From: Anaeromyxobacter diazotrophicus
Lineage (GTDB): Bacteria > Myxococcota > Myxococcia > Myxococcales > Anaeromyxobacteraceae
Length of the DNA stretch: 64,000 nt
Direction: 5' to 3'
NCBI RefSeq assembly: GCF_013340205.1
Contig: NZ_BJTG01000012.1
Location: forward strand, 1 to 64,000
Made by a program: the position numbers and the translations under genes. Position 1 is the first letter of the stretch. Each line of letters starts with the position of its first letter. This document shows, piece after piece, positions 19,371-26,900 of this stretch. The notes under the pieces were generated by a model. That model did no database searches. It saw only the letters and a program-made list of their open reading frames with translations, and had not been told where the DNA came from.

Positions 19371-20204
19371 ATGACCACCGCCGCGCACCCCCGAGCCCTG
19401 GCCCCGCCTCCAGCGACCTCCGGGCGAGCCTCTCCGCGGGCGTTCCTGGCCCTCACCACCTCGCTCTTCGCCGCCAGCGCGGCGCTGACGATCGCCTGGT
19501 GCGCCTCCATGTCGGGGATGGGCGAGATGCCGATGCCCGGCGGCTGGTCGATGTCGATGGCGTGGATGCGGATGCCCGGACAGAGCTGGCCCGCCGCCGC
19601 GGCGTCGTTCCTCGGCATGTGGCTGGCGATGATGGTGGCGATGATGGTGCCGTCCGTCGCCCCAGCGCTCTGGCGCTACCGCCTGGCGCTGGGCGGCGCC
19701 GGCGAGGCGCACCCCGGGCGGCTGACCGCGCTCGCCGGCGCCGGCTACTTCCTGGTGTGGAGCGCGCTGGGGGCGGCCGCCTTCCCCCTCGGGATCGCGC
19801 TGGCGGCGGCCGAGATGGAGGAGCCGGCGCTCGCGCGCGCCGTGCCGGCCGCGATCGGCCTGGTCGTCCTGGTCGCCGGCTCGCTCCAGCTCACCGCGTG
19901 GAAGGCGCGCCACCTGGCCTGCTGCCGGGAGGCGCCCGGGCCCGGCCTCCCGCTGGGGACCGGCGCCGGGGCGGCCCTCCGCCACGGGGTGCGCCTGGGA
20001 CGACACTGCGCCGCCTGCTGCGCCGGGCCGACGGCGATCCTCCTCGTCGCCGGGGTCATGGACCTGCGCGCGATGGCGGTGGTGGGCGCCGCCATCACCG
20101 CGGAGCGCCTCGCGCCCGCCGGCGAGCGCGTGGCGAGGGCCACCGGGGCGGTGGCGGTCGGGGCGGGGCTGCTGCTCGTCGCCCGCGCCGCCGGGCTCGG
20201 GTGA
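19371..20204 (+). CDS. DUF2182 Met-rich integral membrane protein
   Basis: 277 residues with about seven hydrophobic helices. A striking Met-rich loop, SMSGMGEMPMPGGWSMSMAW, follows the first helix. The second helix contains WLAMMVAMMVPSVAP, the DUF2182 signature, and a late Cys cluster GRHCAACCAGPT occurs near 210. Met and Cys clusters suggest binding of soft metals such as copper, but that is inference. It lies 7 bp after DUF899 and is presumably cotranscribed. Confidence 0.85.
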   Translation: MTTAAHPRALAPPPATSGRASPRAFLALTTSLFAASAALTIAWCASMSGMGEMPMPGGWSMSMAWMRMPGQSWPAAAASFLGMWLAMMVAMMVPSVAPALWRYRLALGGAGEAHPGRLTALAGAGYFLVWSALGAAAFPLGIALAAAEMEEPALARAVPAAIGLVVLVAGSLQLTAWKARHLACCREAPGPGLPLGTGAGAALRHGVRLGRHCAACCAGPTAILLVAGVMDLRAMAVVGAAITAERLAPAGERVARATGAVAVGAGLLLVARAAGLG

Positions 20205-20219
20205 CCTCGCGGCCGCGCG

Positions 20220-21368
20220 CTAGGTGATCGCGCCGCGCGCGTCGACGCGGATGAGGCGATCGACGCGCCCCTCCACCAGCCCGCCCCGGACCGCGACGTA
20301 CCCGTCGTGCAGGTTCACGGTCGGATCGCAGTGGCCCGGGACGAGCCAGACGGCGTCGCCCAGGGCGGGGAGCGGGCTCCCTCCCACCGGCCACAGGAGC
20401 CCGTGCTCGTCGCCGGCGGTCTCGAAGCGCAGGTCGAACCTCCCGCTCGGGTCGTGCACGCGCGGGGCCCCGGAGTCCACCGCGTGGCTCTTGTGGCCCG
20501 CGTCCACGACGGCGTAGCGCGGGCCCACGCTCATGACCTCGGCCTTCACGAAGAGCGCGTGCTCGAACCGGGGCACCGCAGGATCGCGCTCATTGTCGGC
20601 GTAGTCGCGGTCCATGAAGAGGTAGCTCCCCGGCTGCAGCTCGCCGTAGACGCCGCTCGCGGCCTCGTAGGCGAAGGTGCCCGTGCCCGCCCCGGTGACG
20701 AGCGGGACCGGGATCCCCGCCTGTTCCAGCGCCTGCCGCGCCGCGCGGGCGCGCTCCGCGCTCGCGGCCACCGCGGCGCGCCGGGCCTCGACCGAGCGCA
20801 CGTGCTGCGCGTTCCCGTGGTACGCCTGCAGCCCGGCGAACCGGAGGCCTGGTGATCGCGCGACCGCGCGGGCCAGGGCGATCGCGGCGGAGGCGTCGCC
20901 CTCCGGCACCGGGACGCCGCAGCGCCCCTGGCCCACGTCGATCTCGACCAGCACGTCGAGCTCCGCGCGCCGGGCCGCCACCGCCGCCGCGAGCCGGGCG
21001 ACCCCCAGCGGCGAGTCCACCGCGAGGGCGAGCCGCCCGCCCCGCGCGGCGAGCGCCCCGGCGAGCGCCGCGACGCGCTCGAGCTTCTCCGGCGAGACGA
21101 CCTCGTTCGAGAGGTAGAGGTCGTCGACGCCGCCCTCCGCGAGCCGCTCCGCCTCCGAGGGCTTCTGCACGCAGACGCCGACCGCGCCCGCCGCGAGCTG
21201 CAGGCGCGCCAGCTCGGCGCTCTTGTGCATCTTCGCGTGCGGGCGCAGCCGCACCCCGGCCGAGCGCGCGAAGGCGGCCATCCGCTCGAGGTTGCGCTCC
21301 ATCGCGTCCAGGTCGAGGACGAGCGCCGGCGTGTCCACCGCCGCCACGGGGTCTCCAGGTCGCGTCAT
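20220..21368 (-). CDS. D-threonine aldolase / D-serine dehydratase-like PLP enzyme (DSD1 type)
   Basis: 382 residues of alanine-racemase N-fold. The PLP lysine is in RLRPHAKMHKSAELARLQ near 45, a GYG-like cofactor segment is VTGAGTGTFAYEA near 230, and the C-terminal metal/substrate domain has DAGHKSHAVDSGAP and the family motif LVPGHCDPTVNLHDGY (His and Cys ligands). Family members cleave D-threonine or dehydrate D-serine and usually need a divalent metal. ATG 21368 overlaps the stop of the upstream MFS gene (ATGA), so the two are translated together. Confidence 0.88.
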   Translation of the reverse strand: MTRPGDPVAAVDTPALVLDLDAMERNLERMAAFARSAGVRLRPHAKMHKSAELARLQLAAGAVGVCVQKPSEAERLAEGGVDDLYLSNEVVSPEKLERVAALAGALAARGGRLALAVDSPLGVARLAAAVAARRAELDVLVEIDVGQGRCGVPVPEGDASAAIALARAVARSPGLRFAGLQAYHGNAQHVRSVEARRAAVAASAERARAARQALEQAGIPVPLVTGAGTGTFAYEAASGVYGELQPGSYLFMDRDYADNERDPAVPRFEHALFVKAEVMSVGPRYAVVDAGHKSHAVDSGAPRVHDPSGRFDLRFETAGDEHGLLWPVGGSPLPALGDAVWLVPGHCDPTVNLHDGYVAVRGGLVEGRVDRLIRVDARGAIT

Positions 21369-22582
21369 GTCGCCTCCACCTCGGTTGCGGCGGACCGGGC
21401 CGCCCGGGCGCGCTGCTCGAGGTCGGGCAGGAACGCCGTGAGCAGCCCAATGGCCGGCAAGAACGAGCAGACGCGGTACACGAACTCGATGCCGTGCCGG
21501 TCGGCGACTTCGCCGAGCAGCGCCGCGCCGACGCCGCCGACGCCGAACGCGACCCCGAAGAACAGGCCCGCCACGGCGCCGACCCGCCCCGGCATGAGCT
21601 CCTGCGCGTAGACGACGATGGCCGAGAAGGCCGACGAGAGGACCAGGCCGATGACGACGGTGAGCACGGTGGTGAGGGACCGGTTCGCGTACGGCAAGGC
21701 CAGCGTGAACGGCAGGACGCCCAGGATCGAGCCCCAGATGACGTACCGCCGGCCGATCCGATCGCCGATGGGGCCGCCCGCCAGCGTGCCCACGGCCACG
21801 GCTCCGAGGAAGAGGAAGAGCTGGAGCTGCGCCTCGCGCACCGAGAGGTGGAACCGCTGGATGAGGAAGAACGTGTAGTAGCTGTTGAGGCTCGCCAGGT
21901 AGAAGTACTTCGAGAACACCAGCGCCACGAGGACGGCCACCGCGGCGAGCACGCGCCGGCGCGGGAGCCTCGCGCCCTCCCCCGCGGCCCGGCCGCCCTG
22001 CGCGCGCCGCCCGGCATACCACCGCCCCACCCCGAGCAGCACCAGGATGGCCGCCGCGGCGCCCAGCGAGAAGAGCGCGATGCTGTGCTGGCCGAACGGC
22101 AGGATGACGAACGCCGCCAGCAGCGGCCCGACCGCCGAGCCGACGTTGCCGCCCACCTGGAAGAAGGACTGCGCGAGCCCGTGCCGTCCGCCGGACGCCA
22201 TCCGCGCCACGCGCGAGGACTCCGGATGGAACACCGCCGAGCCCACCCCCACGCAGGCCACCGCGGCCAGGACGAACGGGTAGCTCGGAGCCACCGCCAG
22301 GAGCAGCAGCCCGGCGAGCGTGAAGCACATGCCGATCGCGAGCGAATACGGGAGCGGCCGGCGATCGGTGTACATCCCGACCACGGGCTGGAGCAGCGAG
22401 GCGGTGAACTGCGAGGTCAGCGTGATGACGCCGATCTGGCCGAAGTCGAGGTGGTAGGCGCCCTTGAAGATCGGGTACGCGGACGGGATGGCCGACTGGA
22501 GCATGTCGTTCAGCAGGTGACAGAAGCTCACCGCCGCCAGCACCCGGAACCCGGTTCGACCACCATCGCTCGATCTGATCAT
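21365..22582 (-). CDS. MFS transporter, Fsr (fosmidomycin resistance)-like
   Basis: 405 residues with 12 hydrophobic helices. An N-terminal SFCHLLNDMLQSAIPSAYPI and VGMYTDRRPLPYSL loop (MFS motif A position), and GPIGDRIGRRYVIWGS in the second half, are typical of Fsr-type drug or metabolite exporters. ATG 22582 is chosen because TM1 starts right after it and it has a GAGG site; an in-frame ATG at 22618 is possible. The stop overlaps the aldolase start, so export or uptake of an amino-acid related compound is plausible (inferred). Confidence 0.83.
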   Translation of the reverse strand: MIRSSDGGRTGFRVLAAVSFCHLLNDMLQSAIPSAYPIFKGAYHLDFGQIGVITLTSQFTASLLQPVVGMYTDRRPLPYSLAIGMCFTLAGLLLLAVAPSYPFVLAAVACVGVGSAVFHPESSRVARMASGGRHGLAQSFFQVGGNVGSAVGPLLAAFVILPFGQHSIALFSLGAAAAILVLLGVGRWYAGRRAQGGRAAGEGARLPRRRVLAAVAVLVALVFSKYFYLASLNSYYTFFLIQRFHLSVREAQLQLFLFLGAVAVGTLAGGPIGDRIGRRYVIWGSILGVLPFTLALPYANRSLTTVLTVVIGLVLSSAFSAIVVYAQELMPGRVGAVAGLFFGVAFGVGGVGAALLGEVADRHGIEFVYRVCSFLPAIGLLTAFLPDLEQRARAARSAATEVEAT

Positions 22583-22811
22583 CTGCCTCGAGGGGACGCG
22601 CTGCCCGCGGGCGGCCATCGCCCGCGGAGGGGAAAGCTGTCTTGCCCTGCTTCGGCCGGGTCTGTCCAGCCCGCCGGGCGGGCGCCGCGCGATGCTGGAC
22701 GCTGCTGGCGGCGCGCTCGTGGCGCGAAAGGAGCTGGCGCGGCACACTCGGCTGAACTGGTCGTGGCGGCCGCCAGCGCCAAAAGAGAGCCTGGCGCGGC
22801 AGGCGCGAAGA

Positions 22812-22828
22812 CCGTACGTACAGTACGG
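22812..22828. promoter_or_regulatory. Inverted repeat, possible operator
   Basis: CCGTAC-N5-GTACGG, a perfect 6-bp inverted repeat with the spacer GTACA, in the 269-bp divergent region between the MFS gene (minus) and the small lipoprotein gene (plus). It ends 23 bp before the lipoprotein ATG, where a dimeric repressor could block initiation. No regulator is adjacent. Function is inferred from symmetry and position only. Confidence 0.35.
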
Positions 22829-22851
22829 GTACGCAACGCGGAGGAGCGATC

Positions 22852-23160
22852 ATGGTGGCGAGCGGTGGCGGACACGCGGTGGTGAGGGCGTTCGGCGCCG
22901 TCGTCGCGCTGACGGCCGCTTGTGCCCATGACACCCAGGCGACGGCGCGAGCGCCTGCGGTCGAGCGCACGTCCGCTCCCGTCTTCGTCACGGGGTCGCG
23001 CCTCCCACAGCCGGGGAGCGGCGCGTGCCAGCCAACGCTCGCCACCACCGATCCGCTGCGCGTCTACTGCCGCGAGAAGCTCGACCAGACCGGCCGGGAC
23101 GGGGACCTCGGCGCCACGCTGCGCGCCCTGGATCCGTCGATCACGACGACCCACCGCTGA
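22852..23160 (+). CDS. Small putative lipoprotein, unknown function
   Basis: 102 residues. A hydrophobic signal (VVRAFGAVVALTAACAHD) ends in a lipobox-like TAAC, so Cys24 or so would be lipidated. The mature part has three further Cys (SGACQP, VYCREK) and ends ALDPSITTTHR. A segment APVFVTGSRLPQP resembles a TonB-box region but the protein is far too short for a receptor. A strong GGAGGAG site precedes the ATG. It resembles no family I know. It is followed directly by a decayed NHL-repeat sequence. Confidence 0.55.
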   Translation: MVASGGGHAVVRAFGAVVALTAACAHDTQATARAPAVERTSAPVFVTGSRLPQPGSGACQPTLATTDPLRVYCREKLDQTGRDGDLGATLRALDPSITTTHR

Positions 23161-23400
23161 GACGAGGTGGTCTTCTCCGACCCGGGCAGCCTGCGCGTCC
23201 GGGCGTCGCGGCGGGACCGAGCGCCGCCCAGAGCACGGTTCACACCCTCGCCGGCTCGGGCCGGAGCGGGGGTGACGATGGCACGGGCGCGAGCGCGACG
23301 TTCGCGCTGCCCCTCGGCCTGGCGGCCGGCGCGGACGGGACGATCCACGTCGCGGACGCGGGCGGCGGACCGTGCGCGCCATCCGCTGACCTGCCCCCCG
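23161..23400 (+). pseudogene. NHL-repeat protein relic (frameshifted)
   Basis: Two adjoining plus-strand frames carry pieces of NHL-propeller repeats. The first (from about 23167) reads VFSDPGSLRVRA; the second (from about 23230) reads STVHTLAGSGRSGGDDGTGA and then FALPLGLAAGADGTIHVADA. Together they match one and a half blades of an NHL protein (FSDxGxxRVR, TLAGSG, DGTIHVAD). They are joined by a frameshift near 23213, with no start and no continuation after about 23365. It is a fragment of a larger gene. Confidence 0.6.
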
Positions 23401-23429
23401 ACTACCTGCTCAACGAGGCCACCGCGGAG

Positions 23430-23801
23430 CTAGGCGTTCTCGGGGCTCTCCCCGTAACGGCTGAACTGGCTCCGCCATTCGAAGGGCTCGCCCTGAAGAC
23501 CATCACTCAACGCCGCGGCATTCTGACCGTCCACCAGCAGGACGACCCGCTCGCTCCCGCGATCCGTCTCCTCGGCCAGCGCGAAGAGGAAATCGTGGAT
23601 CGCGCCGTCGACGACCCTGCGGCAGCAGCGCCGGACGAGCTCCCGCTGCTCACCGCTGAGCGCCGCCAGCTCATGCTGGAGCGGCTGCAACGCCGGAGCC
23701 TTCCACTCGCCTGCGACGAGCCGGTCGGTGGTCTCGAACGCAGCATCGCGAAGGTGCTGCATGATGAACCGGCCGAGGTGATCGAGGGCCTCGCGACTCA
23801 T
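23430..23801 (-). CDS. Conserved-looking hypothetical protein
   Basis: 123 residues, mostly helical and acidic/basic balanced: MSREALDHLGRFIMQHLRD start, ALQPLQHELAALSGEQRELV in the middle, a DGAIHDFLFALAEETDR segment, and a C-terminal LLVDGQNAAALSDGLQGEP. Sequence complexity and codon choice look like a real gene, and GGAG precedes the ATG. I do not recognise the function. It is convergent with the NHL relic and divergent from the small stress-region genes. Confidence 0.6.
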   Translation of the reverse strand: MSREALDHLGRFIMQHLRDAAFETTDRLVAGEWKAPALQPLQHELAALSGEQRELVRRCCRRVVDGAIHDFLFALAEETDRGSERVVLLVDGQNAAALSDGLQGEPFEWRSQFSRYGESPENA

Positions 23802-24185
23802 GGCGTACTCCGGAGGATGGCGATGAACGGGTTCGAGCCCCGGTCAGGCGGTCACGACCGCGGGAGGATCCGCGGGGGGCGACGGTACGACATCGTGGAG
23901 GAGCAGGACCAGCAGGCCGCGATCGCTCGGGGTTGACGTTGGCGGCGCCGGGCGCACCCGCGACGGCGACTTGGAGGGCGCTTCCGCAGTGCAACCGTGC
24001 TGTCGCTCGCGATCAGGAACAGAGAGCGACCGTGAGATCGGGGTGCGCATACCTGGTTCAACGCAGCGTCGAGTATTTCCGTCACGACCATTGCGGTCGA
24101 CTCCCCTCGTCCGCAGGGTTCGCTGAACCCGCCGAGAACGGTGGCAGGTACGCGTGGGTTCGAGCGCGCGGTCGAGGGAGAGATC
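23802..24185. other. 384-bp non-coding stretch in the stress region
   Basis: No gene recognised. The plus strand holds a 39-codon frame from ATG 23820 ending at 23936 (GRRYDIVEEQDQQAAIARG at its end) with no family match and no clear ribosome-binding site. Base composition looks less GC-biased than the flanking housekeeping genes. Promoters for the minus-strand hypothetical gene and the plus-strand small protein should lie here, but I could not pick a convincing box. Confidence 0.35.
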
Positions 24186-24350
24186 ATGGCGAACGACAGT
24201 CCGAGCGCTTCGACGACAGGTTCATCGAGCAGCCGCGAGGAGGCGAGCCGGAGGGAGACGCAGCAGGCCGGTGGTAAGGGCCAGCAACCGTCGCAACAGA
24301 GTGGCGAGCAACTGTCAGCGGAGAGCCCAGGGGAGCGCAACGTTCACTGA
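24186..24350 (+). CDS. Small Ser/Gln/Glu-rich protein, unknown
   Basis: 54 residues, low complexity: MANDSPSASTTGSSSSREEA, then Gln/Gly-rich QQAGGKGQQPSQQSGEQ. GAGGGAG lies at the right distance before ATG 24186; a longer in-frame start at 24141 lacks such a site. It has no hydrophobic segment and is probably disordered and cytosolic. It lies 68 bp before hdeD-like and may be cotranscribed. Small hydrophilic proteins are common in stress loci, but function here is unknown. Confidence 0.45.
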   Translation: MANDSPSASTTGSSSSREEASRRETQQAGGKGQQPSQQSGEQLSAESPGERNVH

Positions 24351-24418
24351 ACGGCCTCGGGCAGCGGGCGGCTCGGGTCGAGTCACAGGGCGCTGCTTCG
24401 CGGAGGGATGGGGGTGTT

Positions 24419-25015
24419 ATGCCGGTGCTGATGGCGATCGGTCCGTGGTGGGCATTCGTGGTGCGAGGAGTCGCGGCGGTCCTGTTCGGGGTTCTGACGT
24501 TCGTCGTGCCGGGGATGGCACTCCTGACGCTCGTCTTCCTTTTCGGTGCGTACGCCCTCGTCGAGGGAGCGTTCAACGTCGCGGGTGCCGTACGGACGGA
24601 CGCATCGCGCCGCCAGCCGCGCTGGGTGCTCCTCGTCGAGGGCATCGTCAGCATCCTCGCGGGGTTTCTCGCCTTCTTCGTTCCCGGGCTCACCGCGCTG
24701 TCGCTGCTCTACATCATCGCCGCGTGGTCGGTGGTGACGGGCGTCCTCGAGGTCGCGGCCGCGATTCGCCTGCGACGCCAGATCCGGGGGGAGTGGCTCA
24801 TGGCGCTGAGCGGCGCCCTCTCGATCGTGTTCGGGTTGCTCGTCGCGGTGTTCCCCGGCGCCGGCGCGCTCGCCGTCGTCTTCTGGATCGGAGCTTACGC
24901 GGTGGTCTTCGGAGGGCTCCTGATCGCGCTCGGGGTGAGGGTCCGCCACTTCACGCGCGCCGGGAAGAAGGCGGGCACCGGCTTCGGCGAGCTCGCGCCG
25001 AGCGCGAGTCATTGA
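24419..25015 (+). CDS. HdeD-family acid-resistance membrane protein
   Basis: 198 residues with six hydrophobic helices in three hairpin pairs, each containing a G-x-L-xF-VPG pattern: VLFGVLTFVVPGMALLTLVF, ILAGFLAFFVPGLTALSLLY, IVFGLLVAVFPGAGALAVVF. This threefold repeat is the DUF308/HdeD signature. HdeD proteins sit in the inner membrane and contribute to acid or heat tolerance in some bacteria. GGAGGGATGGGGG precedes the ATG. It is followed 33 bp later by the Clp N-domain gene. Confidence 0.9.
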   Translation: MPVLMAIGPWWAFVVRGVAAVLFGVLTFVVPGMALLTLVFLFGAYALVEGAFNVAGAVRTDASRRQPRWVLLVEGIVSILAGFLAFFVPGLTALSLLYIIAAWSVVTGVLEVAAAIRLRRQIRGEWLMALSGALSIVFGLLVAVFPGAGALAVVFWIGAYAVVFGGLLIALGVRVRHFTRAGKKAGTGFGELAPSASH

Positions 25016-25048
25016 ACGAGTTCCTCGACGTCGAGGGAGGGGGGCACC

Positions 25049-25696
25049 ATGGCCGAGACTGCACGCGGGGACGTGGAAGGGCTGTGCGACATCTGTCACC
25101 GTCGGCCCGCCGCGGTACGAGTCGCCGTCTCCCAGAACGGACGCCGACAGACGCTCAAGGTCTGCGATGACGACTACGCGCGACTCCAGGCCCAGGCGCG
25201 GGGCTCCTCGCCGTTCGAGTCGCTCTTCGGCGGCAGCCTCTTCGGGGACGACGTCTTCGGAGACTTCTTCGGGGGCGACGGCGTCGAAGGGGGCGACGAG
25301 GCCGACGTCGACCGTGGCAGGGGGCGTGCGCGAACCCGCCCGCGCGGCAGGGCGGCCGACCGCGAGGCGGTCGACCTCGCCGACTACCTGAGCCAGCAAG
25401 GCGAGGAGATCCTCCAGCAGGCCGCGCGTACCGCCGTCGACTGGGGCGCGCGCGACGTCGACTCGGAGCACCTCCTCCACGTGCTCGCCGACAACGACGT
25501 GGTCCAGGCCGTCCTGGCGCGCTTCAAGCTCTCACCGCAGGATCTGAAGCGGCAGGTCGAGGAGCTGCGTCCGCGGCGCCAGGGGAAGGCCCCCGAGGGC
25601 CGCGAGCAGGTGGGCGTCTCTCCACGGGTCAAGGCGGCGCTCGAGGCGGCGTTCCGCGCCTCGCGCGACCTCGGCCATAGCTACGTGGCCGGGTGA
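25049..25696 (+). CDS. Truncated zinc-finger Clp ATPase (N-terminal part only)
   Basis: 215 residues. An N-terminal zinc-finger-like module has CDICHRRPAAVRV and KVCDDDYARLQAQ. It is followed by a Gly/Phe/Asp-rich linker (SPFESLFGG, FGDFFGG) and the double-helical Clp-N repeats (VDLADYLSQQGEEILQQAAR, VDSEHLLHVLADNDVVQAVL, GVSPRVKAALEAAFRASRDL). The frame stops right after GHSYVAG, where ClpC/ClpG/ClpK-type proteins read GHSYVGPEHLL and continue for over 600 residues with two AAA+ modules. No AAA+ sequence follows; the peroxiredoxin gene starts 61 bp later. It is either a decayed disaggregase or a free N-domain adaptor. Confidence 0.85.
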   Translation: MAETARGDVEGLCDICHRRPAAVRVAVSQNGRRQTLKVCDDDYARLQAQARGSSPFESLFGGSLFGDDVFGDFFGGDGVEGGDEADVDRGRGRARTRPRGRAADREAVDLADYLSQQGEEILQQAARTAVDWGARDVDSEHLLHVLADNDVVQAVLARFKLSPQDLKRQVEELRPRRQGKAPEGREQVGVSPRVKAALEAAFRASRDLGHSYVAG

Positions 25697-25756
25697 CGAG
25701 CAGCGGGCGGCGCCGGAGCAGCACGCACCGAAGACGTGAGAGGACGGGGGTCTACC

Positions 25757-26347
25757 ATGCCGGAAATCGAAGCGCGTCGAGAGCCATTGCCGTCGGGCAC
25801 TGCCGCCCCACCCTTCCGCATGCTGGCCGCGGACGCGGCGGTCATGCCCCCCGGGAGCCGCTTCCCGCCCGAGGATTGGATGTCGCTCGACGACCAGCGG
25901 GGGTCGCCCGTCGTGCTCGTCTTCTACCCCGCCGACTTCACGCCCGTGTGCGGCGAGGAGCTCGCGATCTTCAACGAGGTCCTCCCGGAGCTCGAGCGCC
26001 ACGGGGCGAAGGTGTTCGGGATCTCCGTCGACTCGGCCTGGTGCCACCGTGCGTTCGCGCAGGACCGGCACCTCCGGTTCCCGCTGCTCGCCGACTTCCA
26101 CCCAAAGGGCGAGGTCTCCCGCCGCTACCGCTCCTATCGGGAGCAGGACGGGCTCGCCGAGCGATCGCTGTTCGTCCTCGATCGCGACGGCAAGGTGTTC
26201 TGGAGCTACGTGTCCCCGATCGACGTGAACCCGGGCGTCGACGGAGTCCTCGACGCGCTAGAGAGGCTCGACGACGAGCAGTCGGCGGACTCGAGCGACG
26301 CGCCATCCCGGTCCGGCGACACCGCGCACGGGGAGCCGCGGCCATGA
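25757..26347 (+). CDS. Peroxiredoxin (AhpC/TSA family)
   Basis: 196 residues. The peroxidatic cysteine is Cys65 in FYPADFTPVCGEEL (PxxxTxxC). A second cysteine (Cys96, DSAWCHRAF) could resolve it, as in 2-Cys enzymes; the strand VFGISVDSAW and LFVLDRDGKVFWSY are typical. It reduces hydrogen peroxide or alkyl hydroperoxides in the cytoplasm. ATG 25757 is chosen as the start of homology, with GAGGACGGG upstream. The stop overlaps the next start (ATGA), coupling it to the DsbA-like gene. Confidence 0.9.
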   Translation: MPEIEARREPLPSGTAAPPFRMLAADAAVMPPGSRFPPEDWMSLDDQRGSPVVLVFYPADFTPVCGEELAIFNEVLPELERHGAKVFGISVDSAWCHRAFAQDRHLRFPLLADFHPKGEVSRRYRSYREQDGLAERSLFVLDRDGKVFWSYVSPIDVNPGVDGVLDALERLDDEQSADSSDAPSRSGDTAHGEPRP

Positions 26348-26880
26348 CGCCCCTCCGGATCCGGATCGGCCCCGGCGATCACGCGGACGGCCCGCGCGAC
26401 GCGCCCATCCAGCTGCTGGAGTACGGTGACTACGAGTGCCCGTACTGCGGCCGCGCGTATGCAGAGGTGGAGGAGGTCCGGCGGGCGCTCGCGGGGCGGC
26501 TCCTCTTGGTGTACCGCCATTTCCCGCTCACGCAGGTCCACCCCCACGCGATGCTCGCGGCCGAGGCCGCCGAGGCCGCCGGGGCGCAGGGCCGCTTCTG
26601 GGAAATGCACGGCGTGCTGTTCCAGAACCAGCACGCGCTCGAGCCGCAGGACCTCGTCGCCTACGCCGACGCGATCGCGCTCGAGCCCGACCGGTTCACG
26701 GAGGACCTCGAGGAGCACCGGTTCGAGGGAAAGGTCCGCCGCGATTTCCTGAGCGGCGCCCGCACCGGGGTGAACGGCACGCCGACGTTCTTCGTGAACG
26801 GGCGCCGGCACGACGGCGTCTTCACCGCGGACGCGCTCATCGAGGCGCTCCAGGGCGGCGCGCCCGGGGCGGCGTACTAG
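26344..26880 (+). CDS. DsbA/thioredoxin-fold disulfide oxidoreductase
   Basis: 178 residues with a CxxC active site CPYC in EYGDYECPYCGRAY near 37, the helical insertion of DsbA/FrnE-like proteins (AEAAEAAGAQGRFWEMHGVL), and a cis-Pro loop GVNGTPTFFVNGRR near 145. There is no signal peptide, so it probably acts in the cytoplasm, perhaps in reducing the peroxiredoxin encoded immediately upstream with an ATGA overlap (inferred). The family includes NhaA-associated and stress-locus thiol oxidoreductases. Confidence 0.9.
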   Translation: MTPLRIRIGPGDHADGPRDAPIQLLEYGDYECPYCGRAYAEVEEVRRALAGRLLLVYRHFPLTQVHPHAMLAAEAAEAAGAQGRFWEMHGVLFQNQHALEPQDLVAYADAIALEPDRFTEDLEEHRFEGKVRRDFLSGARTGVNGTPTFFVNGRRHDGVFTADALIEALQGGAPGAAY

Positions 26881-26900
26881 CCTCGACGTGGAGGGTCGCC

